DNA from: [Haemophilus] felis
GTDB taxonomy: Bacteria; Pseudomonadota; Gammaproteobacteria; Enterobacterales; Pasteurellaceae
Reading direction: 5' to 3'
Length of the DNA: 64,000 nucleotides
NCBI GenBank assembly: GCA_002015125.1
Contig: MUYB01000015.1
Location: 65,736-129,735 of the forward strand
Positions 35,754-46,153 of this stretch are shown one piece after another. The notes beneath the pieces were generated by a model. That model searched no databases and was not told the origin of the DNA. It saw only the letters and a program-made list of their open reading frames with translations. Numbering within the stretch: the first letter of the stretch is position 1; each line of letters opens with the position of its first letter. A program made the translations under genes and the position numbers.

Positions 35754-38111
35754 TTAGAATGTTCCACCAACGTTAAATTGGAATTGTTCAGTTTTATCGT
35801 CTTGATATTTTTTAAGTGGTTTAGCATAAGAGAATACCAAAGGTCCAATTGGTGAATTCCACTGTAATGCAACACCAGAAGAAACACGAATACGGCTAGG
35901 GCTACTATAATCAGGTAAATTTTGAATATCTACTGCCTTTTTATCTTGTTCTTTCCAACGGGTATTCCAAACACTTGCTGCATCAACGAAGATAGAGGTT
36001 CTCACTGAGTTTTGTGTTTTATCCATCATAAATGGAATAGGGAAAATCAATTCTAAACTGGTTGTTGCCATCGCATTACCGCCGACGATATTAGGGCTTT
36101 TAACCCATTTCCCACCACTAGCAATTGAAATCGCATTAGGTCCGATAGCACCATAGGCAAAACCACGCAATGTGCCCATACCACCTGCGGTATAGTTTTG
36201 ATAAAACGGTAAACGTTTTCCGCTGAATCCATCGGCGTAATCAAGACCTAAACGGCCAGATAATACCCATCTGTGATCACGGTCAATCGGATAGAATCCT
36301 TGAACATCAGAGTTCAAGGTATAATATTTATTTGAAGAACCCGGAAGAGTAATTTTACCACCAAAACTTGCTCTCACCCCTTTAGTTGGAAAATATCCTC
36401 GGTTTAAAGAATTATAGTTCCAGCGGAAAGATAAATCGAAATCACTTGATTTAAAATTCCAATCTTTATAATTCATAGAATCCCTATATAACATACGGCT
36501 GTATTCTGGTTCGATATTTTTAAGGTGATTGTAGGTATATCCTAAACCAATAGCGTATGCATTGTTCTCATTAACAGGGAATCCTAAGTTTACGTTAGCA
36601 CCATAAGTAGTTCTACCAAAAGAATCTTTGCTTTTTGAGCTGTCATTTTTCTCAAAGAAGGTTCTCCCACCTAAGCTAACGCCGTCTTTGGTGAAATAAG
36701 GTTCATCATAACGAAGATCTAAACTTGTCCCGTTATCGCTTCTAGAGCCACCTAAAGCAATGGATGAGCCCATTCCCAAGAAGTTATCTTGGCGAATACT
36801 AGCTTGGTAGCTTAAACCACTTTCTGTACCGTAGCCAATACCGAAGTTAAGGCTACCTGTATTACGCTCTTTTACTTTATAAATCACGTCAACTAAATCT
36901 GTATTTGGAATAGTCTCAATTTTACTTTCAACAGCCTCAAAGAAACCTGTTCTGTCTAATCTTACTTTACCTAATTCAACCAATTGAGAAGATAACCAAG
37001 CACCTTCTTGTTGACGCATTTCTTGACGTAAGGTTTTATCGGCGCTAACAGTATTGCCTTCGAATCGGATTTGACGTACAGAATAAACACGACCAGCCTC
37101 AACAACAAAGTTCAACACTATAGTTTTATCTTGTTCATCAAACTCAGGTTGAATATTGACTTTCGCTGTTGCATAACCTTGCTCACCTAATTTAGCTTTG
37201 ATTGCTTCTTCTAAAGAAAGCATATCCGCACGACTAAAATATTCACCAACGCGGATTACCTTCAACAAAGGTTTAATTTGCTCTGACATACCAGCCAAAT
37301 CACCAAGCACTTTTACATCTTTAATTGTGTATAGGCTACCTTCATCAACTTTAATTTTAACTTTCGCCTCTGTTTGAGCTTCATTCAGTTGAACGTCGGT
37401 ATCCACAATTTTAAATTTTGCATAACCACGATTTAAATAAAAATCATGTAAAGTTTCTAGATCTTTACCAAATTGCGCTTGTTCAAATTTATTGCCAAAG
37501 AATTTCCACCAAGAATCTTCTTGTAATTCCATTTGCCCTGCTAATCTTCTGCTACTAAAGGCTTTATTTCCTTCGAAAGTAACTTCTTTCAGTAAAGCAA
37601 CATCGTCTTCTTTAATGTCAATCACTACTTCTGCACGGCCTGGAGATTGCATATTTACATTTGTTTCAACTTTCGCATTATAACGACCAACTGTTTTATA
37701 ATGCTCTAATAAGCTTTTGCGAAATTCTTCCAATTTAGCACGATTTAACACTTCACCCGCTTTAAAACCATTTGCATCTAAATTCTGTTTTAACGCTTCT
37801 GTTGGAATTAATTTATTACCAGAAATCTCTACATTGGTTATGAGCGCTTTAGGAACCACATCAATCACCAAAGTATTGCCATCACGTTTAGCTCTAACAT
37901 CATCATATTGACCTGTTAAAAATAGGGTGCGAACAGTTTTAGAAATATCTGCATCAGTTGCTTTTTGTCCAACGCGAACAGGAATGGTTTTAAGCACACT
38001 GCCCGCAGAAGATGACTCTAATCCATCAACACGAATGTCTTTGACTACAAAGGGTGCAGCAAATGCAGTGGTTGAGCCCAATAATAGGCTGGTAATTAAC
38101 AGTTTTTTCAT
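35754..38111 (-). CDS. bamA: Outer membrane protein assembly factor BamA (D15/Omp85)
   Basis: The essential core of the BAM complex that folds outer-membrane proteins. The 785-aa product has a signal peptide (1-18, ending TAFA), five POTRA domains (about 20-420; first begins FVVKDIRVDGLESS), and a 16-stranded barrel (about 430-785) with the RGF motif in GGMGTLRGFAYG and the family VRTSIFVDAASVW. The last residue is Phe (FNVGGTF), the outer-membrane targeting signal. Confidence 0.97.
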   Translation of the reverse strand: MKKLLITSLLLGSTTAFAAPFVVKDIRVDGLESSSAGSVLKTIPVRVGQKATDADISKTVRTLFLTGQYDDVRAKRDGNTLVIDVVPKALITNVEISGNKLIPTEALKQNLDANGFKAGEVLNRAKLEEFRKSLLEHYKTVGRYNAKVETNVNMQSPGRAEVVIDIKEDDVALLKEVTFEGNKAFSSRRLAGQMELQEDSWWKFFGNKFEQAQFGKDLETLHDFYLNRGYAKFKIVDTDVQLNEAQTEAKVKIKVDEGSLYTIKDVKVLGDLAGMSEQIKPLLKVIRVGEYFSRADMLSLEEAIKAKLGEQGYATAKVNIQPEFDEQDKTIVLNFVVEAGRVYSVRQIRFEGNTVSADKTLRQEMRQQEGAWLSSQLVELGKVRLDRTGFFEAVESKIETIPNTDLVDVIYKVKERNTGSLNFGIGYGTESGLSYQASIRQDNFLGMGSSIALGGSRSDNGTSLDLRYDEPYFTKDGVSLGGRTFFEKNDSSKSKDSFGRTTYGANVNLGFPVNENNAYAIGLGYTYNHLKNIEPEYSRMLYRDSMNYKDWNFKSSDFDLSFRWNYNSLNRGYFPTKGVRASFGGKITLPGSSNKYYTLNSDVQGFYPIDRDHRWVLSGRLGLDYADGFSGKRLPFYQNYTAGGMGTLRGFAYGAIGPNAISIASGGKWVKSPNIVGGNAMATTSLELIFPIPFMMDKTQNSVRTSIFVDAASVWNTRWKEQDKKAVDIQNLPDYSSPSRIRVSSGVALQWNSPIGPLVFSYAKPLKKYQDDKTEQFQFNVGGTF

Positions 38112-38143
38112 CTCGATATTTATCCTATATTAAGAATGTAAGG

Positions 38144-39472
38144 TTATAACCGTAAGAAATCGTTAAAAATGGCAAATACCATTAGGGTTAGTACTAAAGC
38201 TGCCCCAATACGATAACTTATACTTTGAATTCGTTCTGAAAGCGGTCTTCCTCGTACAGCTTCTGCAGCTAATAACAATAAATGACCGCCGTCTAATACG
38301 GGTAAAGGGAATAAATTCATAATTCCCAAATTGACACTAATTAGCGCCATAAAACTTAAATAATACAGCAAACCAATATCAGAGGATGCGCCCGCCCCTT
38401 TGGCGATAGAAATTGGCCCACCTAAATTATTCAGTGACAAATCACCAGTGAATAATTTTCCAATCATTTTAATGGTTAGCCAACTTAATTGCGCTGTTTT
38501 CTCCGCTGCTTTTTGTAAAGCATCGAGAATATCATATTTTAACTCGGTGCGATACTGTTCTGCGATAGGATAAATAGTAGGCGAAATCCCTACAATCCAT
38601 CTTTTTTTCTCATTCAGTTCAGGAACAAGCGTAACTGTTGAGAAAGTGCCTTTCCGCTCTACATTCACATCAAAAGCTTTGCCTTTTTCAACTAACTCAA
38701 CAAAGTGTTGCCAAGTGATTAAATGCTCTCCAAGATAAATTTTATCGCCCACTTCTAGCCCGGCTTTTTGCGCAGGTGAGTTCTCTTGAACTTTAGACAA
38801 AACCATTTCAATTTTATTGCGTATTGGCAATATACCAAGAGAAGTAATTGAACTTTGTTTTTCTGGATCAAAGCTCCAATTCATCAAATCAAGAGTCTTT
38901 TGATATTCGACATTTGAATCAATAGGAGAAATGGTCAAAGTTACTTGCTCATTTCCAATTTTCGCGGACAGTAACATATTGATCGTTTCCCAATCCGCCA
39001 CTTTTGAGTCATCAACAGCGAGAATTTCAGTATTTGCAGTAATACCTGCTCGAGCGGCGATAGATTGAGGCTCCACATTCTCGATCACAGGTTTAACGGA
39101 GGGAATACCAATGGAGAAAATTGTAAAATACGCAAAAATCGCAAATAAAAAATTCGCCATTGGACCTGCGGCGATAACAAAGGCACGCTGTGCGACAGTT
39201 TTTTGATTAAAACTTTTTGATTTCAAATGCGCAGGCACAGTTTCATTGCGCTCATCAAGCATTTTCACATAGCCTCCCAAGGGAATAAGCGACAGCACAA
39301 ACTCAGTGCCTAATTTATCCCTCTTACGCCACAACACTTTGCCAAAGCCAATGGAAAAGCGCTGAACTTGGATACCACAGCGTCGCGCCGCCCAAAAATG
39401 CCCAAATTCATGGACGAACACTAAAATAGCGATAACAATTAAAAAAGATCCTAACGACCACAAAAAGGACAT
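38144..39472 (-). CDS. rseP: Site-2 zinc protease RseP
   Basis: An inner-membrane intramembrane protease; in E. coli it cleaves anti-sigma factor RseA and signal peptide remnants. The 442-aa product has HEFGHFWAARRC (HExxH, His 20/24) in the first helix, two PDZ domains (about 120-290; AGPMANFLFAIFAYF helix before), and the third metal ligand in NLFPLPVLDGGHLLLL. It lies between bamA and cdsA as in other gammaproteobacteria. Confidence 0.96.
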   Translation of the reverse strand: MSFLWSLGSFLIVIAILVFVHEFGHFWAARRCGIQVQRFSIGFGKVLWRKRDKLGTEFVLSLIPLGGYVKMLDERNETVPAHLKSKSFNQKTVAQRAFVIAAGPMANFLFAIFAYFTIFSIGIPSVKPVIENVEPQSIAARAGITANTEILAVDDSKVADWETINMLLSAKIGNEQVTLTISPIDSNVEYQKTLDLMNWSFDPEKQSSITSLGILPIRNKIEMVLSKVQENSPAQKAGLEVGDKIYLGEHLITWQHFVELVEKGKAFDVNVERKGTFSTVTLVPELNEKKRWIVGISPTIYPIAEQYRTELKYDILDALQKAAEKTAQLSWLTIKMIGKLFTGDLSLNNLGGPISIAKGAGASSDIGLLYYLSFMALISVNLGIMNLFPLPVLDGGHLLLLAAEAVRGRPLSERIQSISYRIGAALVLTLMVFAIFNDFLRL

Positions 39473-39480
39473 AATTCTTC

Positions 39481-40347
39481 CTATAAAACAAAGAAATAGA
39501 AATAAGCGAAGAAAGGAACGGCGGCGGTTAAGCTATCAATACGATCCAAAACGCCACCGTGTCCAGGAATCAACTGGCTACTGTCTTTCAGTTTTGCTTC
39601 GCGTTTAAACATACTTTCCGTTAAATCGCCAAGAATAGACACCGCCACCGTTGCCACTGACAAAATCACAAACTCCACCATAGAGACGTGTTCCAATAAA
39701 TGATCTTGGTTGAAATATTCAAAAACCCCTGCCAATAGCGCCGCCGTGATTAAACCACCAAATACGCCCTGCCACGTTTTGCCGGGTGATACTTTCGGCG
39801 CTAGCTTATGCTTGCCGAATTTTCTGCCCGCAAAATATGCGCCAGTGTCTGCGCCCCACACTAACAGAAACACATAAAGCAAAAGAATTAAACCATGCAC
39901 TTCATCTTGCGCATAATGATCTAAACGTAGTTTTAATACAGCGCTAAAGAATGGAATTAAGGTAAAAAAGGCAAAAATAAAATGAAATAATTTGTTATTT
40001 GACCAAATTTTCGCGGATTTTGGATAACTCACCACAAGGAAAAATGCCGCAGCCCACCAAATCACCGAACAAAATAACAGCAAAGGTTCATATTGCTCAA
40101 ATACGCGTCCGACGGTTAAGTAATTTTGTTCGCCATAAATCCACAAAAAAATAAAGGCGGCACTTAATCCCGTAATCGCCCAACGAGCCGCAGGAAATTT
40201 AAAGAACACAAATTGCGTCCATTCCCAAATACCTAAAATAGTTACGACACTTAACGCCAGCGCAAAAGCGAAAGGAGAGAACAAAAACAAAGCGGCAAAG
40301 ACAATGGCAATAAGCACAGAAGCAGAAATAACACGTTGTTTAAGCAC
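39481..40347 (-). CDS. cdsA: Phosphatidate cytidylyltransferase
   Basis: Makes CDP-diacylglycerol for all phospholipids in the inner membrane. A 288-aa protein with about eight hydrophobic segments; signature WGADTGAYFAGRKFGKHKLAPKVSPGKTWQG (in part KVSPGKTWQGVFGG) and C-terminal SQLIPGHGGVLDRIDSL. I choose GTG 40347, with AAAGGAG 6 bp upstream; the open frame extends further upstream to 40386, but that would overlap uppS and lacks a ribosome site. Confidence 0.95.
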   Translation of the reverse strand: MLKQRVISASVLIAIVFAALFLFSPFAFALALSVVTILGIWEWTQFVFFKFPAARWAITGLSAAFIFLWIYGEQNYLTVGRVFEQYEPLLLFCSVIWWAAAFFLVVSYPKSAKIWSNNKLFHFIFAFFTLIPFFSAVLKLRLDHYAQDEVHGLILLLYVFLLVWGADTGAYFAGRKFGKHKLAPKVSPGKTWQGVFGGLITAALLAGVFEYFNQDHLLEHVSMVEFVILSVATVAVSILGDLTESMFKREAKLKDSSQLIPGHGGVLDRIDSLTAAVPFFAYFYFFVL

Positions 40348-40369
40348 AAAAAACTCCTTTAATAAATGG

Positions 40370-41089
40370 TTACTCACTAGCGCCAAAACGACGGTGGCGC
40401 TGTTGATAGGCTAGCACCGCTTGATGAAAGGTTTGTTCATCAAAATCTGGCCACATTACCTCGGTGAAATAGAATTCCGCATAGGCAATTTGCCACAACA
40501 AAAAATTACTAATACGTTGTTCTCCGCTAGTGCGAATTAATAAATCCACAGGCGGTTGGTGAGCGGTAACTAAATACGATTGAAAATCCTCAATATTTAT
40601 ATCATCAAGATCAATTTGCTTTTCAGCTGCATGGTTAGCCAACTGTTTCGCAGCTTGTAAAATATCCCATTGTCCGCTGTAATTGGCGGCGATGTTCAAC
40701 ACTAAGGCATCATTATGCTGGGTTAATTGTTGTGCTGCTTGGATTTTTTGCTGCAAAGTAGGATTAAATGCGGAAAGGTCGCCAAGAATATTTAATTTAA
40801 TATTATGCTTGTGTAATTTTTTGACTTCTAAATCTAATGCCTGCATGAACAAAGTCATTAAGGCGCTCACCTCTTGGGCTGGACGGTTCCAATTTTCACG
40901 GCTAAAAGCGTACAGCGTTAAATGAGAAATCCCCGTTTCACGGGCATAAGTAACCGCTTTGCGCACAGCAGACACGCCATTTTTATGACCAAAAATGCGC
41001 ATCTTACCTTGTTGTTTTGCCCAACGACCATTGCCGTCCATAATAATGGCAACATGACGCGGAATATTCTGTGGATCCAGTTCTCTCAT
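40370..41089 (-). CDS. uppS: Undecaprenyl diphosphate synthase
   Basis: Adds eight isopentenyl units to farnesyl diphosphate to make the carrier for peptidoglycan and O-antigen. About 239 aa: HVAIIMDGNGRWAKQQGKMRIFGHK (in part IIMDGNGRWA with the catalytic Asp), GISHLTLYAFSRENWNRP, LNIAANYSGQWDI, DLLIRTSGEQRISNFLLWQ (in part IRTSGEQRISNFLLW). ATG 41089 (MRELDPQNIP) gives the family length; an in-frame GTG at 41122 would add 11 residues. Confidence 0.95.
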   Translation of the reverse strand: MRELDPQNIPRHVAIIMDGNGRWAKQQGKMRIFGHKNGVSAVRKAVTYARETGISHLTLYAFSRENWNRPAQEVSALMTLFMQALDLEVKKLHKHNIKLNILGDLSAFNPTLQQKIQAAQQLTQHNDALVLNIAANYSGQWDILQAAKQLANHAAEKQIDLDDINIEDFQSYLVTAHQPPVDLLIRTSGEQRISNFLLWQIAYAEFYFTEVMWPDFDEQTFHQAVLAYQQRHRRFGASE

Positions 41090-41144
41090 TTCATTATTTT
41101 TATCTGCAATTTGGTTGCGCACTATATCACAATGCCCTTTAATC

Positions 41145-42344
41145 TTAAAAACTTAAAATGATTTCACGGGCTAATTGTCGAGCATTTTCATCCACTGCTA
41201 ACACATCATCCACGCAAGTGATTTTTTGCGCGGTGATTTTTTCCACCACTTGCTGATTTAATTTCGCAATCTCGGTAAATTTAATTTGTCCATTCAAGAA
41301 ACTTTCCACCGCGATTTCATTGGCAGCATTCATCGCCGTTGTGGCGTATTGTCCTGCCGCGAAAGCATCTATGGCTAATTTTAAACAAGGGTAACGCTGA
41401 TAATCGGGCTTCAGAAAAGTTAAGCCACTTAATTGATAAAAATCGAGAGGTTCAACACCAGCAAAGGTTCGATTCGGATACGCCATGGTTTCTGCAATGG
41501 GCGTGCGCATATCAGGGTTGCCCATTTGTGCGATGACGCTACCGTCCACATAACGCACCATAGAATGAATAATCGACTGAGGGTGAATAATCACTTCCAT
41601 TTCTTCAGCGGAAGCATTAAACAACCAACGTGCTTCGATGTATTCCAACCCTTTGTTCATCATAGTTGCAGAATCCACGGAAATCTTTTTGCCCATGGAC
41701 CAATTAGGATGCGCCACCGCTTGTTCGGGCGTGATGTGTTCGAAGGCGGTTAAGTCTGTGTAACGAAATGGACCGCCCGATCCCGTCAATACAATTTTAC
41801 TAATGCCTAACGCCGATAAAGGACAGAAACCAATTTGTTGTTGCGCTTCAGGCGGTAAGGACTGAAAAATAGCGTTATGTTCGCTGTCCACAGGCAACAA
41901 TTGCGCACCATATTGACGTACCGCATCAATAAATAATTGCCCACAAGTCACCAAGGCTTCTTTATTCGCCAGTAACACGCGCTTGCCTGCTTTCACCGCC
42001 GCTAAGGTAGGCAATAAACCTGCCGCCCCCACAATTGCCGCCATGGCCATATCGGCATCAGGGTGCGCGGCTAGTTCACAAATGGCTTGTTGCCCTGATA
42101 ACACTTTGGTTTTGCTTTGATGAGCCTGTAATTTTTCCGCCAATAACGCTGACGCCACCGCATCATCTAAGGCAGCGAAATCAGGCTGAAATTGCAAACA
42201 TTGCGCCAACATAGCTTCAATATTTTTGCCGCCTACCAGCGCAAAAGCGCGATATTGTGTGGGGTTATGTTCAATCACAGATAAAGTGCTGGCGCCAATG
42301 GATCCTGTGGAACCAAGAATAACCACGTTTTTTTGAGTTTGCAT
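41145..42344 (-). CDS. dxr: 1-deoxy-D-xylulose 5-phosphate reductoisomerase
   Basis: Second step of the MEP isoprenoid pathway (NADPH, Mn2+). The 399-aa enzyme has the Rossmann motif [12 protein letters not shown] (residues 10-21), [25 protein letters not shown] (metal Asp/Glu), [34 protein letters not shown] (in part [15 protein letters not shown]) and AANEIAV. It feeds uppS directly downstream. The base composition looks slightly richer in GC than its neighbours. Confidence 0.96.
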   Translation of the reverse strand: MQTQKNVVILGSTGSIGASTLSVIEHNPTQYRAFALVGGKNIEAMLAQCLQFQPDFAALDDAVASALLAEKLQAHQSKTKVLSGQQAICELAAHPDADMAMAAIVGAAGLLPTLAAVKAGKRVLLANKEALVTCGQLFIDAVRQYGAQLLPVDSEHNAIFQSLPPEAQQQIGFCPLSALGISKIVLTGSGGPFRYTDLTAFEHITPEQAVAHPNWSMGKKISVDSATMMNKGLEYIEARWLFNASAEEMEVIIHPQSIIHSMVRYVDGSVIAQMGNPDMRTPIAETMAYPNRTFAGVEPLDFYQLSGLTFLKPDYQRYPCLKLAIDAFAAGQYATTAMNAANEIAVESFLNGQIKFTEIAKLNQQVVEKITAQKITCVDDVLAVDENARQLAREIILSF

Positions 42345-42380
42345 AATTCACCCTAATGCAGATGTTGACTGTTTAACATA

Positions 42381-42412
42381 AAAAAGACGCAGTTATCTAC
42401 TGCGTCCTTTTT
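42381..42412 (-). terminator. Terminator of frr
   Basis: GACGCAGT (42386-42393) pairs with ACTGCGTC (42399-42406) and the stem is extended by A/T pairs, with T runs on the minus side. It lies just past the frr stop, so pyrH-frr and dxr-lpxD are likely separate units with some read-through. Confidence 0.8.
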
Positions 42413-42427
42413 CCCATAATCACGGAA

Positions 42428-42985
42428 TTAGAAATCCAATAATTCTTTTTCTTTGTCCGCTAACACTTCATCAACTTTCTTGATAAAAGTATCGGTAATT
42501 TTTTGAATTTCCTCATTGGCTTTGCGTTCTTCGTCTTCGCTAATTTCTTTATCTTTTAATAAAGCTTTAATTTGATCGTTCGCATCACGACGCACATTAC
42601 GCACCGCAATTTTGCCTTGCTCCGCTTCATTTTTAACGATTTTGATTAAATCGCGACGACGTTCTTCGGTTAGTGGCGGTAATGGCACGCGAATGGTGGT
42701 GCCAGCAGAGGATGGATTCAAGCCTAAATCCGAAGTGAGAATCGCTTTTTCCACCGCGCCAATTAAACTGCGATCAAATACAGTTACCGCAAGGGTACGC
42801 GCATCTTCTGCTACTACGTTGGCAAGTTGGCGTAATGGCGTCGGCGAGCCATAATATTCCACTTGGATACCGTCAAGTAAACTTGGTTGCGCACGCCCTG
42901 TGCGAACTTTTGCAATATGCCCTTTAAAGGTTTCTAAACTTTTTTCCATACGCTGTTGCGTATCTTTTTTAATCTCATTAATCAC
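42428..42985 (-). CDS. frr: Ribosome recycling factor
   Basis: Splits post-termination ribosomes with EF-G. The 185-aa protein shows the two-domain tRNA-like shape: [31 protein letters not shown] (in part [17 protein letters not shown]), [21 protein letters not shown] (in part [13 protein letters not shown]) and the long C-terminal helix. It starts with GTG after GAGGAAAAATT. Upstream pyrH is 73 bp away. Confidence 0.97.
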   Translation of the reverse strand: MINEIKKDTQQRMEKSLETFKGHIAKVRTGRAQPSLLDGIQVEYYGSPTPLRQLANVVAEDARTLAVTVFDRSLIGAVEKAILTSDLGLNPSSAGTTIRVPLPPLTEERRRDLIKIVKNEAEQGKIAVRNVRRDANDQIKALLKDKEISEDEERKANEEIQKITDTFIKKVDEVLADKEKELLDF

Positions 42986-43058
42986 AATTTTTCCTCATTA
43001 TGGATGATGAATAGTTTTCTAAAAATGCTGTTTTTGTAACCGATGGCGCCATGCAAGA

Positions 43059-43772
43059 CTAATCAATTAATGTGCCTTCCACTTCCCCTTCAATAACACG
43101 ACGAAGCGCGCCTGCTTTCCCCATATTAAACACACGAATCGGCATAGCGTGATCTCTTGCCAACGTAAAGGCAGCTAAATCCATGACTTGCAATTCTTTT
43201 TCGATCACTTGAGCATAGGTGAGTTTTTGATAGAGTTTAGCCTCTGGATTTTTCGCAGGATCACAATCAAATACACCGTCCACTTTTGTGGCTTTTAACA
43301 CCACATCCGCTTCAATTTCAATGCCACGCAAACAAGCCGCTGAATCGGTGGTAAAGAATGGGCTGCCCGTACCGCCAGAGAAAATCACCACCCGTTTTTC
43401 ACGCAACATTTTGATTGCTTCAGACCAGTTATAAGTATCACAGATACCATTTAATTGAAAGGCAGACATTAATTTTGCATTAACATCTGCCCTGTGTAAC
43501 GCATCGCGCATGGCTAAACCATTCATTACCGTCGCTAACATCCCCATATGGTCACCAACGACACGGTTCATTCCTGCTTTTGCCAATTTAGCGCCACGAA
43601 ATAGATTACCGCCACCGAGTACCACACCGACTTCCACGCCAAGTGCCACTAACTCTTTAATTTCCAATGCCATACGGTCTAAAATCGAAGGATCGATCCC
43701 AAAACCATCTTCACCTTGTAATGCTTCACCACTCAATTTTAATAAAATGCGTTTATAGATGGGCTGTTTCAT
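43059..43772 (-). CDS. pyrH: Uridylate kinase PyrH
   Basis: Phosphorylates UMP to UDP; hexameric amino-acid-kinase fold. The 237-aa product contains [11 protein letters not shown] (residues 8-18), [48 protein letters not shown] and [14 protein letters not shown]. The order pyrH-frr-dxr is the ancestral one. Confidence 0.97.
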   Translation of the reverse strand: MKQPIYKRILLKLSGEALQGEDGFGIDPSILDRMALEIKELVALGVEVGVVLGGGNLFRGAKLAKAGMNRVVGDHMGMLATVMNGLAMRDALHRADVNAKLMSAFQLNGICDTYNWSEAIKMLREKRVVIFSGGTGSPFFTTDSAACLRGIEIEADVVLKATKVDGVFDCDPAKNPEAKLYQKLTYAQVIEKELQVMDLAAFTLARDHAMPIRVFNMGKAGALRRVIEGEVEGTLID

Positions 43773-43917
43773 TCGGACTTCCTCTTATATTCAAGTTGAA
43801 TTACAAAAAAACTGCGCTATTTTAAAGGATTATGCTTTGAGTGTGAATAATTGATGCTGGAATTTATTCATCTGATAGAGATAAAATAAACGCCATTTTT
43901 CAATACAAGGCACAGAA

Positions 43918-45483
43918 ATGAAAACATATTCCACACCACGCGCTGGCGCCAGCGCTGTTTTAGCCCTTTGTTTTTCAATCATTCTCATTTTAGTTGCAAG
44001 TTACTTAATTTTGTTAGGCACTGGGCTGTGGACAGATTTTAGTCTTTTACCACTACTGAGCTTGAGCATTATTATCCTGCTGCTCAATTGCCATAAATTA
44101 AGCTTTTATTTAATTTTAATACCGCTGGCGCTAGCGCATATTTTTTACCTTCCCGTCGGATTAAATTTTGGTGCACCAAGCTATCAATACATCGCTTCGC
44201 TATTTTCAACGGATATGATAGAAAGCGCTGAATTTTTAATGCAAATCCCTTGGCATAGTTATGTGATCGCACTCAGCATTTTGCCGCTACTGTTCATCGC
44301 GCGCCGATTGCAAAACCAATTCGCCTTTCCTTTCTATCAAAATAAATTTTTTCTCATTGCTAGCGCCTTAATCCTTGGTTTTTCTTCCCCTGCGGCAAAT
44401 TTCTTGCACAAAACTTACGGCGTCGCCATGGAAGTGAAAACAGAATTGGAACGCTTAAATAGCTTTGATCGACCGAGCGAGTGGGGAGAAAGTCAATTAG
44501 TGAATAGCCAATATGATGATTATGTGTTGATTATTGGCGAAAGCGCGCGACGTGATTATCTACACGCCTATGGTTATCCTATTGAAAATACGCCATTTAT
44601 GAGCCAATCGAATGGTGTGTTACAAGAGGGATTAACTTCTGGCGGTACCAATACCACGTCTTCACTCCGTTTAATGCTCACTCAGCCAGATCGGCAAAAA
44701 TGGGAACCACACTACGAATTAAATATAGTAGATTTGATGAAATCCGCAGGGTTAAAAACCTATTGGCTGTCCAATCAAGGTTTTCTTGGGCAATATGACA
44801 CGCCCGTTACATCCATTGCACATCGTAGCGATGTGATACAGTTTTTGAAAAAAGGCGGTAGTTTAAATTCAACCAATCATAGCGATTTTGAGCTTTTACC
44901 CAAATTAGCACAGATGTTACAAGACGGTACTCAACAAAAACGCTTTATCGTTTTACATCTTTATGGGTCACATCCACTGGCTTGTGGTCGAGTGGAAGAC
45001 TATCCGCTTATTTTCAAAGCAGAAGAATTAGACAAAAAATATCATTATTTGAACTGTTATATTTCGTCGATCAAAAAAACAGATGATGTGTTAAAAGCGG
45101 TTTTTGAACACTTGCAACAGAACGCTAAACAAACAGGACGCACATTCTCTATGATTTATTTTGCCGATCATGGCATGTGCCATAAAGAGCAGAACGGCGA
45201 AATGTTGTTTAATCTCAGCTGTGCAAGCAAATTACACAACAATATTCCATTGTTTAAAGTGTCTTCCGACGATCAACAAAGAACCCAATATAAAGCGTTT
45301 AAATCAGGGCTGCATTTCCTAGAGGGAATTGCAAACTGGGTAGGGGTAAAAAACGCGAAGATCAATCCAAACCAACAGTTGTTTTCAAGCATTGCTGACC
45401 CTAGCGATTATGGATTACAAAAACAAATTGACGCAAGAACACCACCGCTTGATCCTGCCATTGATATAAGCCCTCGACGCTAA
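43918..45483 (+). CDS. Phosphoethanolamine transferase-type sulfatase-fold membrane protein
   Basis: A 521-aa inner-membrane protein of the EptA/OpgE/YhjW group. About five hydrophobic helices span residues 10-160, then a periplasmic alkaline phosphatase/sulfatase domain (about 195-490): metal ligand in VLIIGESARRDYLHAYGYP (in part IIGESARRDY), nucleophile region SGGTNTTSSLRLML, FIVLHLYGSHPLACGR, and YFADHGMC (metal Asp/His). It could transfer phosphoethanolamine to lipid A or LPS core; the acceptor cannot be read from the sequence. Divergent from pyrH, as in H. influenzae. Confidence 0.85.
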   Translation: MKTYSTPRAGASAVLALCFSIILILVASYLILLGTGLWTDFSLLPLLSLSIIILLLNCHKLSFYLILIPLALAHIFYLPVGLNFGAPSYQYIASLFSTDMIESAEFLMQIPWHSYVIALSILPLLFIARRLQNQFAFPFYQNKFFLIASALILGFSSPAANFLHKTYGVAMEVKTELERLNSFDRPSEWGESQLVNSQYDDYVLIIGESARRDYLHAYGYPIENTPFMSQSNGVLQEGLTSGGTNTTSSLRLMLTQPDRQKWEPHYELNIVDLMKSAGLKTYWLSNQGFLGQYDTPVTSIAHRSDVIQFLKKGGSLNSTNHSDFELLPKLAQMLQDGTQQKRFIVLHLYGSHPLACGRVEDYPLIFKAEELDKKYHYLNCYISSIKKTDDVLKAVFEHLQQNAKQTGRTFSMIYFADHGMCHKEQNGEMLFNLSCASKLHNNIPLFKVSSDDQQRTQYKAFKSGLHFLEGIANWVGVKNAKINPNQQLFSSIADPSDYGLQKQIDARTPPLDPAIDISPRR

Positions 45484-45510
45484 TATCTCGGGCGTTTTTA
45501 GAACTTATTA

Positions 45511-45546
45511 AAAAGCTCCTGATCGTAAGAAAAGGAGCTTTCTTTT
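45511..45546. terminator. Bidirectional terminator between transferase and gmhA
   Basis: AAAGCTCC (45512-45519) pairs with GGAGCTTT (45534-45541), with T-rich tail on the plus strand and A/T-rich on the other. It separates convergent genes. Confidence 0.75.
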
Positions 45547-45550
45547 AAGA

Positions 45551-46129
45551 TTATTTAGCCATTTCAAATTCAATTAGCATCATTAAAATATGAATAACTT
45601 TAATGTGAATTTCCTGGATGCGGTCTGCATAACCAAAATGAGGAACGCGAATTTCAACATCAGCGAGGCCTGCCATTTCACCTCCATTTTTCCCCGTTAA
45701 GGCTATCACTTTCATACCTTTTGCCTTAGCAACTTCAATAGCTCTTAGTATATTTTTAGAGTTACCCGAAGTTGAAATGCCTAGTAAAACATCGCCTTTG
45801 TTACCAACGCCTTCTAGATAACGAGAAAATACATATTCATAACCAAAATCATTACTAACACAACTTAAATGACTAACATCTGAAATCGCAATAGCAGGAT
45901 AAGCAGGACGATTTTCACGATAACGCCCCGTCAACTCCTCTGCAAAATGCATAGCATCACAATGAGACCCGCCGTTACCACAAGACAATACCTTACCGCC
46001 TTGCTTAAAGCTATTTGCAATCAATAATGCAGCTTCTTGAATTAAACTAATATTTTTTTCATCATTGATGAATTTATCTAATACACTTGCAGCCTCATTC
46101 AGTTCTGATTTAATTTGATTGAGATACAT
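45551..46129 (-). CDS. gmhA: Phosphoheptose isomerase GmhA
   Basis: Converts sedoheptulose 7-phosphate to D-glycero-D-manno-heptose 7-phosphate, the first step of LPS heptose synthesis. The 192-aa tetrameric SIS-domain enzyme has [26 protein letters not shown] (in part [17 protein letters not shown]), [14 protein letters not shown] and [18 protein letters not shown] (in part [12 protein letters not shown]). It is 24 bp downstream of hpt. Confidence 0.95.
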   Translation of the reverse strand: MYLNQIKSELNEAASVLDKFINDEKNISLIQEAALLIANSFKQGGKVLSCGNGGSHCDAMHFAEELTGRYRENRPAYPAIAISDVSHLSCVSNDFGYEYVFSRYLEGVGNKGDVLLGISTSGNSKNILRAIEVAKAKGMKVIALTGKNGGEMAGLADVEIRVPHFGYADRIQEIHIKVIHILMMLIEFEMAK

Positions 46130-46153
46130 TTATTTTCTCCTTTTTAGATTATC

